This document shows, one piece after another, positions 35,391 through 50,443 of a stretch of 64,000 bases of DNA. Where the stretch lies: the NCBI RefSeq assembly GCF_013373865.1, contig NC_050467.1:20730996-20794995 (forward strand). Direction: 5' to 3'. The position numbers were made by a program, and so were the translations under genes. Every line of letters starts with the position of its first letter. Positions within the stretch are counted from its first letter, which is position 1. The notes under the pieces are model-generated. The model was given only the letters and a program-made list of their open reading frames with translations. It searched no databases and was not told where the DNA came from. Source of the stretch: Monomorium pharaonis (lineage: Eukaryota > Arthropoda > Insecta > Hymenoptera > Formicidae).

Positions 35391-37814
35391 CTGTAACACA
35401 AATATTATATTCGATAAAGTAACCTGTAGATATGAATGAAGCATATATACGAATATAAGATTCAATTAAGAAATGTTAGGATATTGATTGAAAATTTATT
35501 AGTTAAGTCTAAAAAATTCGTTTTTGATTATATCAAGAGAATTATTCAAATAAAAGTTGTTTCACCTTTATTCGTATGACAATTCTTTTTGTATTTGATA
35601 TAACCATCATAACTTAAATAACTACTAAATTCTGAATAATGATTTTACATATTTCCACGTTTTCTTTCCGCTATAAACATCGAAATGACACACATATAAA
35701 TGTAATGCTATTTTTCCTCCAGAATTCATTCCCATCTATGTCTTCATTATCGCAATATGACGGTACTCGTAGCAAAAGACCTCAATTTGTTTCATGCGCA
35801 ATTGAATTTTGAAACGCTCATATTCTCTGGAAAAGTACTGGCGACATTGTCGGGCGAATTGGGACCGAGTTGCCGGACCACCCTCGACAAATTCTTCCTC
35901 ATAATTAAGATTCCAGTAGCGCCCGGCGACAAAATTAGGAATACTGGAACGCGCGACGTGGCCCTGAAGGCTGCAATCGTTTCGACGAGAGCTTAAGGCG
36001 AGGAAATGTCCTTTCGACCGATAGTAGCAGGGGGAGGGTGGCATGCGCGAATAAAATTCCGCACCGCATATATACCGATCCCTCCTTTCACTTCCGTTAT
36101 CCGGCGGCTATCTGGACTTTTTTCGACCGCAATTGGAAATTTTCAAAAGACTACGTCGCGCGGTATCCATTATCAACTATGCACGGTGATTGATGTAGAC
36201 GGAACGGCGGAACTTTGATATATGACACTTTCCGCGTACTACGGAATTAATTGCCCGTAGAAAAAAAATTGCCGGCGTGAAGATGACAGTACTGATCCTC
36301 TTCCTTTATCTTCTCGTTTGTGATGGATTAAGTGTAGAAGAGCAGCAAGTAATTAGGAAATAGATGACACCTATAAACGTTTACGTTAGGTGTATTTTAC
36401 AGATTGCAAAACATGATTAGTTTTCGTTGAATTAAAAAAAAATTCGATATTTTAGAATCAAAAACTTAACAACGTTGCATTAAAGCACTTCTATTTTGTT
36501 CTAATAAGTATTATCCTTCTGCCATTCAGTTTATCTATTGAACTAAAATCATGCTCAGCTTTGTGACGATGAAAAGTCATTAGATGCATAATGTGCAGAA
36601 CCACAATTTAACGTGTTATGTTTGAAAAATCTTGTAAAAACAACGCTCGCCGTGATATACGCGGATGGAAAGCGAAGAATGGGTGTTAAAAAAAGCCAAA
36701 GGACGACCTCGTTTGGGAAGAGAAGGTTTCAAAGAAGGTTTGTCAAAAGGAAAGAACGTAAAAGGAAATAAAAGAGAAGGCAGGCGGAATTACGCGCGTT
36801 TCAAGCTGTAGCCGGTCGGTGCTTCCACTCTGTGCATCAATTTGAATGCACACCTGCCGCGGTTTCGCCCGTAATTAAAACGATTAATCGATCAAAGGAC
36901 GTATCTGGGCGGAAGCGAAAAGAGTGAGAAAAAATTTGTACCATGTGTACACCCTCCCTAATGAGTAACGATAGGGAATAAATTACTGTTTAATGACTAA
37001 TGCGGAACATTACTAGTAGTGCGGCAGTAATTAAACAATTTCAAGTCCGACGGGTCTTTCCTTGCCGCAAGCAAAAGAAGATCACGAAATGAATTAAAGA
37101 TTGAAGGTGAGAATTCCGAATGAGACAAACCGTCAATTTTCGTCGATTAATCTTTATTGGGATCTAAATTCGGAGAGGTGTGACGAGCATTTCAAGAATA
37201 ATCTTTTATCGGGGTCGTGCGCCAAGTAACAAATATGGGCACGTAATTTTAATTGACGATGCTTCCCCTCGTGATACGTGCGCGACATCAAAGGCCTTTT
37301 GGAACCGCGAAATACTGTTTCCGATTGCTTTTGCACCGAACGGTCGGCGAACGTCGTAGTTTACGAGCTCGGAATGTTGAGTGGTCAATATAAGTTAGAT
37401 GTAGAGCACGCCGCTAGTCGCCCGCATACGCCGTTACCCACATTTCACATCGCTCACGCCGCATATATACCGCCGCGCTGCTTCTATCGATGTAGGTTTG
37501 AACTGTTGTGTGTTTCCGTATCGCGCGCTTGCTGCTCTCTTCCTCTTTGCCGTTTCTCTTTATGCCCATTTCTCTGGCTGGGCCGCCACGTAGCGCAAAA
37601 CAATTGGCGCGACGGCGTGTCCCGTGGATTTACGTTCCTCACCGCAAAAAATCATAAATTAATGCACGGTTATTGACGCGATAAATCTCAGAATTTAATT
37701 CAGGTTCCGTCGAGTCTTGTCGTACGACACGCCGTCCGTCCCTCTCGTCCGTTTTGGCCGGTGATATAGCCGCGACAATGCCAGAGGCTCGCACCCTGGT
37801 GGGCAAAGCCTCGA

Positions 37815-38005
37815 TAGGATAAAGAGTAAGTCTAGATTTATTGCCATCGAACCAGTCGAACACGATGGACGTGTGGATAGAAAGTTTTGCGTAGGCGGAT
37901 TGAAGAGCAGGGGGCGATGATTCAAATTGTACGCTAGACATGTTTCCGATGTGACGAATTTCGCATAAGTTATCTTTCAGTTTATCAATTTCAAAATTGC
38001 CTTCC
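37815..38005. repeat. local duplication, copy 1
   Basis: This segment is repeated in direct orientation about 402 bp further on. Matching blocks include ggataaagagtaagtctaga with ggatacaccgtaagttcaga, and tttatcaatttcaaaattg with tttatcaatttcgaaatct. A 132-codon minus-strand frame spans copy 1 (37639-38037) but is broken in copy 2. The duplication is probably noncoding. Confidence 0.7.
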
Positions 38006-38214
38006 TGTGTAACGTTGTACCGTTCGTACTTACACATCAGTTAGTGGAATATTATAAATGATGAGCAAATTGATTGTGAGATAATATAATGTCCATTCTT
38101 ATTGAGATATACATATATTATATATGTATCTACATAATAGCAGACAATGTAGCGCGAGAAAGGAAATGGCGATATTATGTTACGAAATTTCTATAGCTAT
38201 AGGGAAATTTGCAT

Positions 38215-38395
38215 CCAAGGATACACCGTAAGTTCAGATTTATTGCCGTCGACTAGGTCGGGCGTGATAGACGCGAGAATGGAAGGATGGGGTGTGTCGA
38301 TGTTTCAAATTGCGCGCTAGGGATGTAATCCGCAGAAAGATTGCAGGCTTGTTGCTCGTTTTATCAATTTCGAAATCTTGATTCTGCATTGTTTA
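38215..38395. repeat. local duplication, copy 2
   Basis: This is the diverged direct copy of 37815-38005. Small indels and many substitutions separate the two, so the event is not recent. Reading frames are not conserved between the copies. Confidence 0.7.
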
Positions 38396-40398
38396 TATAG
38401 GTGACATCTATTACAATTACACTGACGGAGGGGAGGAAAGTATGCGTTTAAATTTTCTTAAATCGTTGAAATCCCATCCTAATCACTTATATTAAAGATT
38501 GTATTATGCCTTTACTATTTAAAAGTAGCTCAACACGAATTAGTAATTGGCAATTTGTCATCGTAGTCATTGCATTCATGTAATATTAATAACAAGAATT
38601 TTATAAATCTTGTCACGTTGATTACGATTCCGTCCTACTTCTGCAGCAGTAATTTTCTTAATGTGGTTTAATTCTTTTTAAACAAGTCACGATAGTTCAA
38701 TCGTTTAACAAGTTTCTAGATTTTATTCTCTTTAATCTTGAGCCAAGTATAGAGGAGCTTGTAAAATTCCCAGTGGTAATTCCTTTTATCTCGCAAAGTA
38801 AATTCCCGGGATTGATAAAAGCTACTGGTCGGCAGTCCAATTTTGATAATTAACATGCGATTCACTTGTACAGTATTTACTTAACAATTGCTAGTTTGCA
38901 ATGCCTGCTGGACGTATTCTGTTCGTAAACACCGTACTTTTGCCAGAATGCTCGATGCATTTCAACAAGTCTAAACTGGTCTCCTTGACTTTCGCATTTT
39001 GTTCGTATCTTTTTCTTGCATCCTCTCTTGCCTATCTTCTTTTCATCTACTTTCTTTCTTGTTTAATGCGCCATTTCCCTTCTGAATTCAGGCTATTCCC
39101 TTTCCATACATACTATTCTATTATTTTGGAAACATTCAAATATACTTGATAATATCATAATTGAATCTTACTCCGCAAAAAGTTTTTCCCAGTTTACTTA
39201 GGATGAAAATCAGACATTGATGAAACTTTTCATTCGCGAAATTTACTTTTTCCTGCACATTCGAGAGTCACAACTTTTTTTAAGTAGTGACAAAATTACA
39301 AATTCAAATTTTAAACAAACATGTTAGGCATCTTCTTATGTTATAAATTTTTAAGCATATAATATTTTTAAATTTTACGAAATCTCTGTAAGACAATAAT
39401 AATGTGCATATATAATATATGATGATCTAATTGACAATTCTATATATATATTAGTATAGTACATTTTAAATCTTTTTAGTTAACAATAATATTATAAATC
39501 TTATATGATTAATATACATTTAATATACATTATACATTTGTCTTATATTTGTTTTTTATAGACTAAATGATATTATTGAACCATTATCTTTAAAAAGATC
39601 TCTCTTGCACACTTCTTGCAAGATTTCAAACATGCGTGTTATAAAGAATAAGCTACCTTTATTTCCCTCAATTGGTGCCCAAGTTTCTAACAATGATCGT
39701 TCAAGCGCGTTTCATTCCGTTCTTATTTCGGTACAAGATATTTTCAATGAGGCGGGAGGTGCAGGGAAAGAAGGATCGTGAATTGACGAAATCGTGTCAC
39801 GACCTCATCAGTTTCATATCCTTAAGCCGCGAAACTTTCGCGTATTAACCTCTATTCCTTGATGCCGCTTTTTCATCTTTCATACTATGCCGGTTCCTTT
39901 GACTACGTGCTGCGCAGGCAGTCTTTCCATTAGCCGCCGGAAAAATTCAAACTCATTAATTAGGCGCTAGGAATGGCGCGTCAGCATGAAAATCTTTGTA
40001 CGGTAGGATCTGGGTCCTTATCGTCCGGGCAACGAAGATTGAAGAACACCATTTTCGAGCGGACGGGGAGAGGAATCGTGGGGTATGAGCGTCCGCGGGA
40101 ACAGATTCATCAATCTACCTACAAATAATCGCTGCAGAGTGCTATCGTTCATCAGCATTTGATCGCTATTCTCGGACGCCGTTTATCGATTTCTGTATCA
40201 AGGGAATAACAACTTATCTGTTTACAAGGGATAGAAATACCAAGTAGAGTAGAACATTTATAAAGCACGCGACATTTTACGATGACAAATTGATGTTGTG
40301 TTATTGAAAGATTCCAGGGAGAAAATCAGGTCGGACGTGTCGATTTAATTATTAGCTGAATGTATGATTATGTCGTGCAAGTTTTTCATAATCGCATA

Positions 40399-40430
40399 TA
40401 TGTGCGTGTATGTGTGTGTGTGTGTGTGTG
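40399..40430. repeat. (TG)n microsatellite
   Basis: TG run with a few variant units, in the presumed upstream intron. Confidence 0.95.
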
Positions 40431-41940
40431 AATACCAATTTCCAATATATGCAATTGTGCATAGATTTAATCTTAATATAGATGCACATAAGATGTCACA
40501 CGTTTAGAGCACAAATTTCGTTCTTTGCGTTTACAAAGCTCTAGCCATACCGCTATTTTGGAATTTGCTACAAGAGAAAGCCTTTATCGGAAATATTTCG
40601 AGTTCAAGCAGTAAGTGGTATAGTGCAGTTTTCTATGCTAGCGGGAGTTGTTATCTTCCTGCCCGTATAATGAATCCCGCGGGATGTAAGTTATGAATTT
40701 ATAACCCTCTCACGGCTCGAGGTTGAAATATTTTCGATAAGAAGTTACTCTTCTCTTCGATTATGAATAGTAGAAGAGCTAACCTCAGCAGCCTGACATT
40801 TTATTATCGATTATTATCAAATTCTGATTTACATGAAGGATTTCGTTATATTGCTAAAATATTACATTTAATTTAACATTAAAAATTAATCATATTTTGC
40901 TTTATTATCGATTTGTTCGCGTTCAAATACCGTATTTACGAGAGGCAGGAATGTGCATTCTGCATAACCAGTCGAACCGGCTAAAGTTTACACTATCAAC
41001 AGGGTTAAGAGTGTTTATAAAGCATTAAAGACCAGCATTTTAGCGTAATGCTAGTCAATCAAGTGGGCACGATTGTTTACATAAACTTTGTTGACTTTAA
41101 GTAATGTAGCGAGAGAACTTTATTCTCTCTAGAAACAAACTAACGCCTTCGGAGTATATTTTCTCTTAATATAGCTTTAATGGCAGACACGCCATCGCCA
41201 GTCTCATCTCGGATTGATTTTGTAAAGCCCGATAGGCGGTCAATAAGTCTATTGATATCCATGGCAAAATTATAATTTGCATAAATAGCGCATTTTAATA
41301 TTTTCGTGCTTCGCAATCTAGGACTCGACGAGAAATATATTGCGCGATAAGAGAGTAGAACTCGTGAAAATCATTTTGATCATTGATGAAATGATAGGAC
41401 ACGCGACCATGTAGCTTACTTAATTCTTACTAAGTGCACTCAACACCGAGTCAGCTAATTGTCGATAGGATAGGTCGGGTCGATGGCGAAGGGTGGAGGT
41501 GGACAGAGTCTCAGACAAAGTCGTGGCACCCAACAGCCCTCGAGGGTCCCACAAGCAAAGCTTCCTTCGATTTTGAGATCGCGTCGAACGAAACTGTGCT
41601 CATTGTGGAAATGTTCACCACCGAACTCCTTGACGGCATGCCGCATTCCTACTTTCGTCGCTGTAAACCGCTTATTAATGTCTCCGATACGTAACACGCG
41701 GCATCAGCACCGGCCATTACCAAGCCCCTTTTCACCCCTGCTCCCGATTTACCTTCCGCCCCTATCGTTCTCATCCCCTTTTCGCGATAGTCACCCCTAT
41801 AACCAAAGGGTTAACCGGCCCTGCCGTAAGCGAGATTATTACCTAGATAACCGGAAAATTAACTGCAAAATGCGCCGTTTTACCCTACCGGCGTGCGAGG
41901 TTATGGTAATTTTAATAACATATTTATTACTCCCCGACTG

Positions 41941-41948
<8 letters not shown>

Positions 41949-41980
<32 letters not shown>
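41949..41980. repeat. (TC)n microsatellite
   Basis: TC run preceded by a C8 tract. It encodes the Ser/Leu repeat in the chance frame 41483-42040. Confidence 0.95.
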
Positions 41981-43503
41981 AATGCCCACACAAAAGGCAA
42001 CACTGAGCGTTGTAGGCGAGGGCAGATAACGCGCCGCTGATTACGCCGGTGCTATTTTGCGAAGTTCGCCGGAGCCGAATTCGTTCGGGCGAGTCGCCAG
42101 GCATCGGTAATTTATGTCTTTTCCTTGCAACGATGCGTGATATGTGTATAATGTGTGCAATTTTCAATCCGAATTGATCCACGTACAATCCATTCGCCAA
42201 TACAATAACGAAAATGAATTACTGTAATACAATCATTATATATATATATATTGGTATTTCCATACTAATGTATTGCAGTTAAGAAATTAACGTGATGGAA
42301 CATTTCAATAAAAAGTCATGCAGCTACTTGATAATATTGAATATGAAATCTTATGATAATTTGGAAAGAAATATCATATCATAATCGTATTGTTATGTTA
42401 CAATATTATACAATACTTGTTGTAGTTAATGCAATACATTTTATTAACAAAATTTTATTAAGAATCTGTTTATATTCTTCATATTTGTCTATATGAAAAA
42501 AAAGTTAAACAAATTTAAACACCAAAAACAAACAAAAGAATATGAAGTAGAAGGAAGAAAATTTATAGAAATAGACGATATTAAGGATATTATGATAGGG
42601 CTATTCAATAGAAGTATAGAGCAAAAACATATGATAATAAAACGCCGTGGCGCAAGCAACGATGATGGCGGCTCGTAGCCCTTCTTCACGGGTCGAGTAA
42701 AACTTCCGGCTGAATGGTAAATGCCCGAGTATTTTCTCCAATCGATAAGCTGCATGGCATCTACTGATCACGATAATAAGTTTATCCCATCAAGCCCGAC
42801 CGGAGACTACAAGAATACACCACTTATAATTATATTCTCGTGAATTTCCAACAAGCGAAGATTATATCATGTAATTATTTATAATTTTGTATTTTTATTT
42901 CGTTAGCAAAGTCTCGTGTAAAAGAGATCCTGTACAGATCAAAATGCGGAGTATCAGTCACTTTCAATGACTTACATGATTGTAAGGGAATCGTACCAGA
43001 ATCTAAAATTTTGACGTTGATTTTAATTTTATGCTCACGAATATATTTTGTCTATTCAGCATGAAATACAATTTGAAACAGGCAGTTGCACAGGCGTGCG
43101 TTCAACGAATCTGCGACGCATTTTACCGACGCTCGTTTTACGAACGCGTCACTATCAGCAGGTGACGTACATGCGCATGTTGTAACACTTGCAATATCCT
43201 GCCGAATGGCCGGCACTCAAACGTGGCTATTAGCCCACCCGGTATTTCCGCGTTTTGAGATATGAAAAGAATCTTTATTTCCCCTACTTTTTCGTGTGCC
43301 TGTTTTTTGATTATATATTTTTTCCTCTTGTATGGATTATTTATTAAATCTGCAGCTTGCTGATATGTTTTTCATTTTATACGCTGATGAACGAAATGTT
43401 GCAATCGTTATAAATTATGAAATGTTTCATAGAACGTAGAATATAAATGGAAGTAGATTTATACATTTGCAGAATTGAATTTTTTATAAGTTTAAATGTA
43501 TTC

Positions 43504-43505
<2 letters not shown>

Positions 43506-43548
<43 letters not shown>
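43506..43548. repeat. (AT)n microsatellite
   Basis: Uninterrupted AT run of about 43 nt. Confidence 0.97.
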
Positions 43549-43549
<1 letters not shown>

Positions 43550-46500
43550 GTGAACATTTCAAATATGAATTACACTAGGCGTATTATAAACATAAACTAA
43601 ATTAAAATATTTCCAAGAAACTAGTTTGTTAATAATCTCTTTATTTTTGAAGACTCTATTCAATGTTATACATTGAAAAAATTAAATATTTTGTTATTAT
43701 ATTTGTCAGGTTTCTTTGTTTCTCTTTTTTAAAATTATACATATCACGTCATACTCACGTCAAAGTATTCCTAAATATGAAGTAACTGTAAAAAAGTTAC
43801 ATGTACTCTTGGATGTAGGTTTCTTTATAGCCAGTAGTTATATCTCTCGCAAAATAAGGCTTGCAAAATTAAATTTTCGACGCCTGTTACTTCCCAATGC
43901 TTCAGAATTTTCAGTGCGAATCATTGCCGTGAATAGAGACGAACTGTTTAGTGTCGATGATAAACAAATGTCCCGGCGTGTTCAACGTGAATGCGATTTC
44001 CATAATTTAGTCTCGTAAACATAATTAAATTTCAAATGCGGTAGCTCGTATCGTGAGCAGTGTTGTGATATGTGATATTAGTTATGAAATCGTTTGACGT
44101 TGCAAGGAGATTAAGTCCACCGGCTCTACTATGGACACCAGTGACAACAAATCTTGTGATAAATTATTTACGTGCTTTTATAGGATATAAAATAATAATT
44201 ACCGAGTCTCTCGAGTCACAATAGAGAGTCACATAGAGAGCTAATTAAATCACAAAAGAGCAATAGGTAGGCAAGGTGGTAGTTGCGGATTAAAGTGGTG
44301 GTTGTACGTTACTTTTCTATGTAATTAAAGTAAATTACTATGATGAGAGTTAACAACGAATTGGCTACAGTTTGAGAAAGTTTGCATTTAGCTGAATACG
44401 AGTAAGGATTGCGGCACGTGAACTTAGAATCTCCTTCCTACGAGTTAACTTCGAGGGGAGCCAAAATAACGAAGGGTTAAGATAGCAGGTACAAGGGGAC
44501 GCAATGTCTTGCCCCCTCGATATGGCTTCGTTAAGAGGATTAGACGGCTTTGAAGTTACGTCAACTGAAATTGTGCCAGATCGAGCAAGAAGGTGTTCAG
44601 CTGCATTGAGAATTTTTTGCGACACTAATAAAGAAATAAAAATTTACTGCAACGAATTTTATATTCCGACAACGCATATTTGGACATATCCGACCAAAAT
44701 AATCACGCCAAGCTTTTGTTGCACTGTAAAGCGAAATATGCAATTACTTGCTGAAATTGGAAACATTTTGTACAAGAGAATAACATTGACAGTAATGTGT
44801 AGAGAGTTATGATTATGGAAACGTTATGAAAAGTACGAAGCTCTTGCGAAAACAATCGTGCAAAAATGATTACAGCCGAGGAAATTGGAACTATTATTGT
44901 TTGCGAAAGAACATGGTATTATTTTTGCGTTAAAGAAAATTCTTACGGATATTAAAAGAAGCGGATCCTAGAAATCGAATATACGATATCACGTAGTGTC
45001 GGTGTCTCGTGGGTACTTCTTATTAAACTTGATAGCAGCTTTCCCAGCTATCGTATTTGCTTTAGACATAGGTGTAAGAGTAGAAACTTCGTACCAAACT
45101 TAGTCTTTACGTCTTTCTGAAATTGCGAACGAAGAAGACTATCGACATTTCCGTCTTAACTGTTGATTAAAACATGCCAGTTAACGTAGGATATTGCAGT
45201 TGACTTGATTTACGCACTTAGATATAATAGATATACTTTCTTTGCACTTTATAAAATTAGATCAATGATCAATTGAGCGCCATTGCATCAAATCGAACTT
45301 CGATATATGTAATTAATATTGGTTTATTAGATTTAAAACATACCTTTTTTAATATAAAATATAGATTGAATGTGTAATATAGTATATTTAAGCTTGTTAG
45401 TAAAAAAAGAAAATGGTTACAGATAGTAAAGATAACTACTACATACATATATATCTCATACAATTCAATATATTTTTAACTAATCGATGCACATATGTTA
45501 CATTTATTGCACACAACATGGAAATGCATATTTATGATTTTCTTGAGAATTTCGTATGGCGATCGATTTCAAACCAGATATATCAGCAAAACAAGAACTA
45601 TATAGCCCGTTCTTAGTTGAATTCCCTGCGGAGTGCAAGCGTGCTCGTGGCTTGGAATGCATTTATCCGAATCTTGATACAGGAATTTATTCCATCCATT
45701 CACGCGCATGCATTACGTCTTGCAGTGAATTCACACTTGAGTAGTATGACGATAATCGTTCTGGACTTCAAATCTTATGAACAACTTGCTATTCCGCTTC
45801 ACGAAAATAATATTAAAAGTAATATTTAACATCGCAAATAAAAATTTAATAACTGAATATATTATTTTTTTTCTACATGCTAATATTATGAATATGAAAG
45901 CAGCCGGTAGTCCATTTAATTAATTTTATAGTTAGATTGATATTTAGTATAAGAAACGATTTAGGTATCTTAATGACCTTAAGCCCTACTTTCAACTTTA
46001 GCCTAAACTTTGTCAATTTAAACAAAAAAGAGGACAAGAAGATATCTAAGCTCCATTAAGATAAATCTTGTTTTGTTTCAATTTTCTTGATAAAAGTATA
46101 GAACAGATGATCGTTAAAGCGTCGTTAAAGGATATCCTCTTCTTTTTTAATAAAAAAATTTCGAACTTGATTTTGAATGGATAAAACAATGAGCATGATA
46201 AAATAAGATTTAAGTAGAAAAAGTTTCTTGTATAAAGTATGAACCACTTTAGAGTCCTAATATTCAAAAAGAATTCAAAATTAGATTCGAGATGTTAAAA
46301 GATAGTTATTGATCAATATAATATTAGTAAGACTATTTTTTCAAGTTAATGGAAAAAGTAAATTTTTTATTTTAAGATATACAAAAAAGAAAGAGAAAAA
46401 GAAAAACTATAAAGAGAAGAAAAGGAGGAATTTGTAAATGTTAATATCATAACGATAAAAATTTCTTGAATTTATTTTTATTTTAAAGTTTAGTGATAAA

Positions 46501-48177
46501 ATTTCTATTTCTTTAATTTTTCGTATAAAGTCGTATTTATTACTCGATGTTCACCATATAAGTGCAAGGAATGTTATTAACATTAATTTTATTAATATTA
46601 AAGCATATTAATTAGTATTATGTGCAAAGTATTCAACCAATATGAATGTTTCTGATAATGATATTGATATAATAGTGCGTCCATTTCTCTTGTATCGTTA
46701 GTAGAAATTTTTAAATAAATTTTGTTTAAAAATTAAACGCAACACACATTTGTATGCGAATGGAAAAAGTTTATATTTATAATAATGGATAAGTATACAT
46801 ATACATGTACATATACTTCAATAATATCGAATCATATATGATGTGTATAAATGTCGCATGTTTACCTATGCAGCAAATTTAAATTTTTCTCTGCTCACTG
46901 CGATTCAATAAAACACGTTACACAAGAGGACAAATAGAAGAATAAATTGAATTGCATATTAAAACAATTTATTGTTATTTTTTGTATTTTTTGTAATATT
47001 TTTTATATTTCTGCTGTATTCAAGTAAAATGTACATAATGGTTTTAATCTATATTCGATAATATTATTTACGCTTCCAATAACGTGTATATGTATATATC
47101 TAATCCGTGTATATATACAATCTACATTTCAATGTAGATTTATCGAGTTGCCTGTAAATGTAAATTGTGCAAAATAGGAGACGGCTACACAAATATTTGC
47201 ATCGACAATTTTAAATGAAGACTAAGATATGTAGAATGTTTCAACTCAATCTCAATTCGTATTTGCCTCATAAGAAACGTTCTGTAAACATGAAAATGTA
47301 AGTCACATACCTTCTAAACAAAATTCGAACAATGAATATTGCTCGAACATTGGATACATCTGCTACCATCTAGGAAACCCTTCATTTTTACCTTCATCGA
47401 GCACTTATGTGTGCTTTCTATCCGTGCGGAAGATCATCCAATATTTAGTGGTCGTTGGACGGGATAATAAATGTCGGTTCGATTGCAATACGTGCACGTC
47501 ACGAGCGTAGACCCGATTTCGTTCGGTGGCCCAATCAGTCGAACCGCGCCTGATTTAATGCGTTATTTTATTAGAAATCTATAAAGCTATCCAGATTACG
47601 CGGGGAAAGGTTTATGGCCTGCCGCCAACCCACCGAGTTCACCCTCTACCGCCCCTTTCCACTTCGACCTGAACCGTTTTCGACATCCAACATACCAGCA
47701 CCACCACCGACTTCCGACTACCACACCAATGGGTCCTAGCCGATTTGGGCGTCAGCCACCCTTCTTTCGGTTCCGCCAGTTAACGTGTCTGCTCTTCCAA
47801 TGTAGCGGAAGAAAAAGGACTCCCCGGTCGACTCGGCGAATTAATTTATGCGCGATTCCTTTTTATTTGGGTCGACCCGCGGCCCGACAATTTCCACTCG
47901 AAATAGGCGACACTGATGCTGCACCACGGAAAAGGTGCGGCTGAATCCTAGGCATTTTCCCGCAGGAGAATAATGACGATTAATGCGCGGGACAAAAGAG
48001 GTTTTGCAAATGGCAAAAATTATGTACGTTAATTAATGTACGACAATTAATAAGAATTAATTGCCTTTACAATTTTAACACAGATGATTATAGACACATC
48101 ATTTTATATAAATCATTCTCACTTTTGTATGATTAGACAAATCACATAAAATGTTATTACGGTATAAATATATGTAA

Positions 48178-48345
48178 GCATGCTGCAAAAAATCAATTTA
48201 AGTTACATTTTATATATTTTTTAAATATTTTACAAGATATTCTTTTTTACTTATAAATTACAATTTTAATAATATATTAATGTGTATAATTTCATTACAT
48301 CGTAAAAAAGAGAAATAATGCAAGTTTATAGGAAATTATTTAATA
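48178..48345. repeat. AT-rich tandem duplication, copy 1
   Basis: The sequence starting gcatgctgcaaaaaatcaat recurs about 223 bp downstream. Shared blocks include ttttaataatatattaa and the start of the repeat. The unit is AT-rich and noncoding. Confidence 0.7.
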
Positions 48346-48400
48346 AATCAAATTTTACTTTGAACTCTAAGTTCGTTTGATCTTTCAAATATCTGTAAAC

Positions 48401-48575
48401 ACATGCTGCAAAAATCAATTTAGGCTACATTTTATGTGTTTTTTTTTTTTAAATATTTTATAAGATATTTTTTTACTTATAGATAAATAAATTTTAATAA
48501 TATATTAACTTGTATAAGTTTCTCATTTAATAGCCATCGTGAAAGAAAGAAAAAAATGCGAATTTATCAGAAATT
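48401..48575. repeat. AT-rich tandem duplication, copy 2
   Basis: This is the direct copy of 48178-48345, starting acatgctgcaaaaatcaatt. It has a longer poly(T) run (48438-48450) and several small indels. Confidence 0.7.
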
Positions 48576-48990
48576 TTCTAAGATTATCAAAAAAAAAAAT
48601 TTTTTCATTCCACACTTTTACAGTCAACGTAGAATGTATTTCAGGAAACGATTGCAGAGGGTGCCAGAATTCTCGCCCCGGAAAATTGAATTCTCCGCTT
48701 TCGCTCCCATCCATGAATTTCGTCATCATAAAACAATGGACATAATTTTGAATCCCGTATTATTCACAGTTCAAAAACTTTTCTTTCGCATTGTTTTTCA
48801 TCTGTAGTTTTCCGCACAAGCGCATCAATAAATTTATGCACGAATAGCCAAAGCGTGATTTACTGTTCATCGATAAAATTCGAGATTGAAATTCGTATAG
48901 AATATACATATTACGGAGAAAAAGAATATGATAACATAAATAATACACAGTCAGATGAGAGAAATTATATAAATCATCATAAATATGCGT

Positions 48991-49040
48991 GATATATATA
49001 TATATATATATATGTGATGTGTGTGTGTGTGTGTGTGTAT
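48991..49040. repeat. compound (AT)n-(TG)n microsatellite
   Basis: An AT run at 48991-49013 is followed directly by a TG run to 49040. Confidence 0.95.
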
Positions 49041-49776
49041 AGTACAAGAAAATTAAATTAAAAAATTATTATCCTCATATATCATAACGTTCTTCGGCAA
49101 CTAGCGATTTAACGCAAATGGTATAAATTATTTCAACTGAATCTGCGAACTGACGTGCTGCATTTAAAAGTGCCTTCTATAATTCCGCGATGTGGTGTGA
49201 CTGGTGTGGCGTATTGATTTTTAAGAGGGAAACGAGGAAAGTGCGGTGAAGTCGCGACGACGACGGGCAGCACGTAAAGCCGCGAGGGCATTTGTTAATA
49301 TCGCAATATTGATTATTTTTAATGAGGATGCCGTGGCAAAAAGCCCGAGCAATTGAATAGTCAACACCAGCTCAACTCCTACATTCATAATAAGTTTTAT
49401 TAAGAAAAGCTTAAGAACAATGGTTGATTGTCGAGATTTTCTTTCTGAATATTATTTTTAAGATATTTTATATAATTTAGATAAAATACGGTACTTTCAA
49501 CAATATTACGTTATTCAATAATATTGCGTGCAGTTTTCGTTTGATATTACATTTAAAGGTGTGAAATAATATGTGAAGAAGAAATACACCTTCAATAGAA
49601 TTTTGCTTAAATATTGGTACACATATAAAATCAACTTTCATATTCCTTTAATAAAATTTTCAATTTTCATAATATGTTAATAAAATATTTGTTGTATAAT
49701 TTACAGGAGGATAGAGAATATTTAATTAAATTATCATTATTAACATTTTATTAAAATATACGTGCGCACGTGTGTA

Positions 49777-49779
<3 letters not shown>

Positions 49780-49817
<38 letters not shown>
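49780..49817. repeat. (TC)n microsatellite
   Basis: Uninterrupted CT repeat of about 38 nt after gtgtacgtt. Confidence 0.97.
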
Positions 49818-49820
<3 letters not shown>

Positions 49821-50443
49821 CTTTTTATTATTTATAATATAGTAATTATAATATTGCTAGTATTAAACTTATAAATGTTTTATGTTTTTACTTATATTTT
49901 ATTATTAATACACATATCTCAAAAAAGTTTAATTCCAGTTTACTCATTTAAATTGAAAGTATACATATAGATACGTTTATAACAGATTTTATGTATGAGC
50001 TATAAAATAAAGATTTTTCTCTAGCAGATGTAAGATTCATTAAAAAAAACCGTCTTCATAAATTTTTCAGAAAAAGCAGAAACATGTAAATTATAGACCG
50101 TCATTTTTAGCAAACGTAATATTAGCAATATAAAATTTTTAGTATATGTATATTACTTGAAAAAGAAAAAAAGTACTGTTACAGGAAACCGACTCTGTAT
50201 GTATGTAGAGCTTATTAAAAAATATAGGGTCGAATGTAAATCCTATTCAAGCAAACCTGAATTCGCGCTGTCTTCTGTCAGCGTTATCCGCTTCCACATA
50301 AAATTTATGACAGAAGAGACCTCGTGTGCACAACGTATGATTTTTGGTCACAACATACACATGTTGTTGAATATTCGGATCAGTGCATCAACGCAGTCTA
50401 TTCATCTCGACATCGTGATTGTTTTGCAGTTTTAATATCCAAG

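Noticed and set aside
37639..38037. 132-codon minus-strand frame
   Set aside because: It lies in a duplicated segment whose second copy does not keep the frame, so coding is unlikely.
41483..42040. 185-codon plus-strand frame, the longest in the window
   Set aside because: Basic, Pro/Ser-rich composition from GC-rich sequence plus a (TC)n tract. Nothing recognisable.
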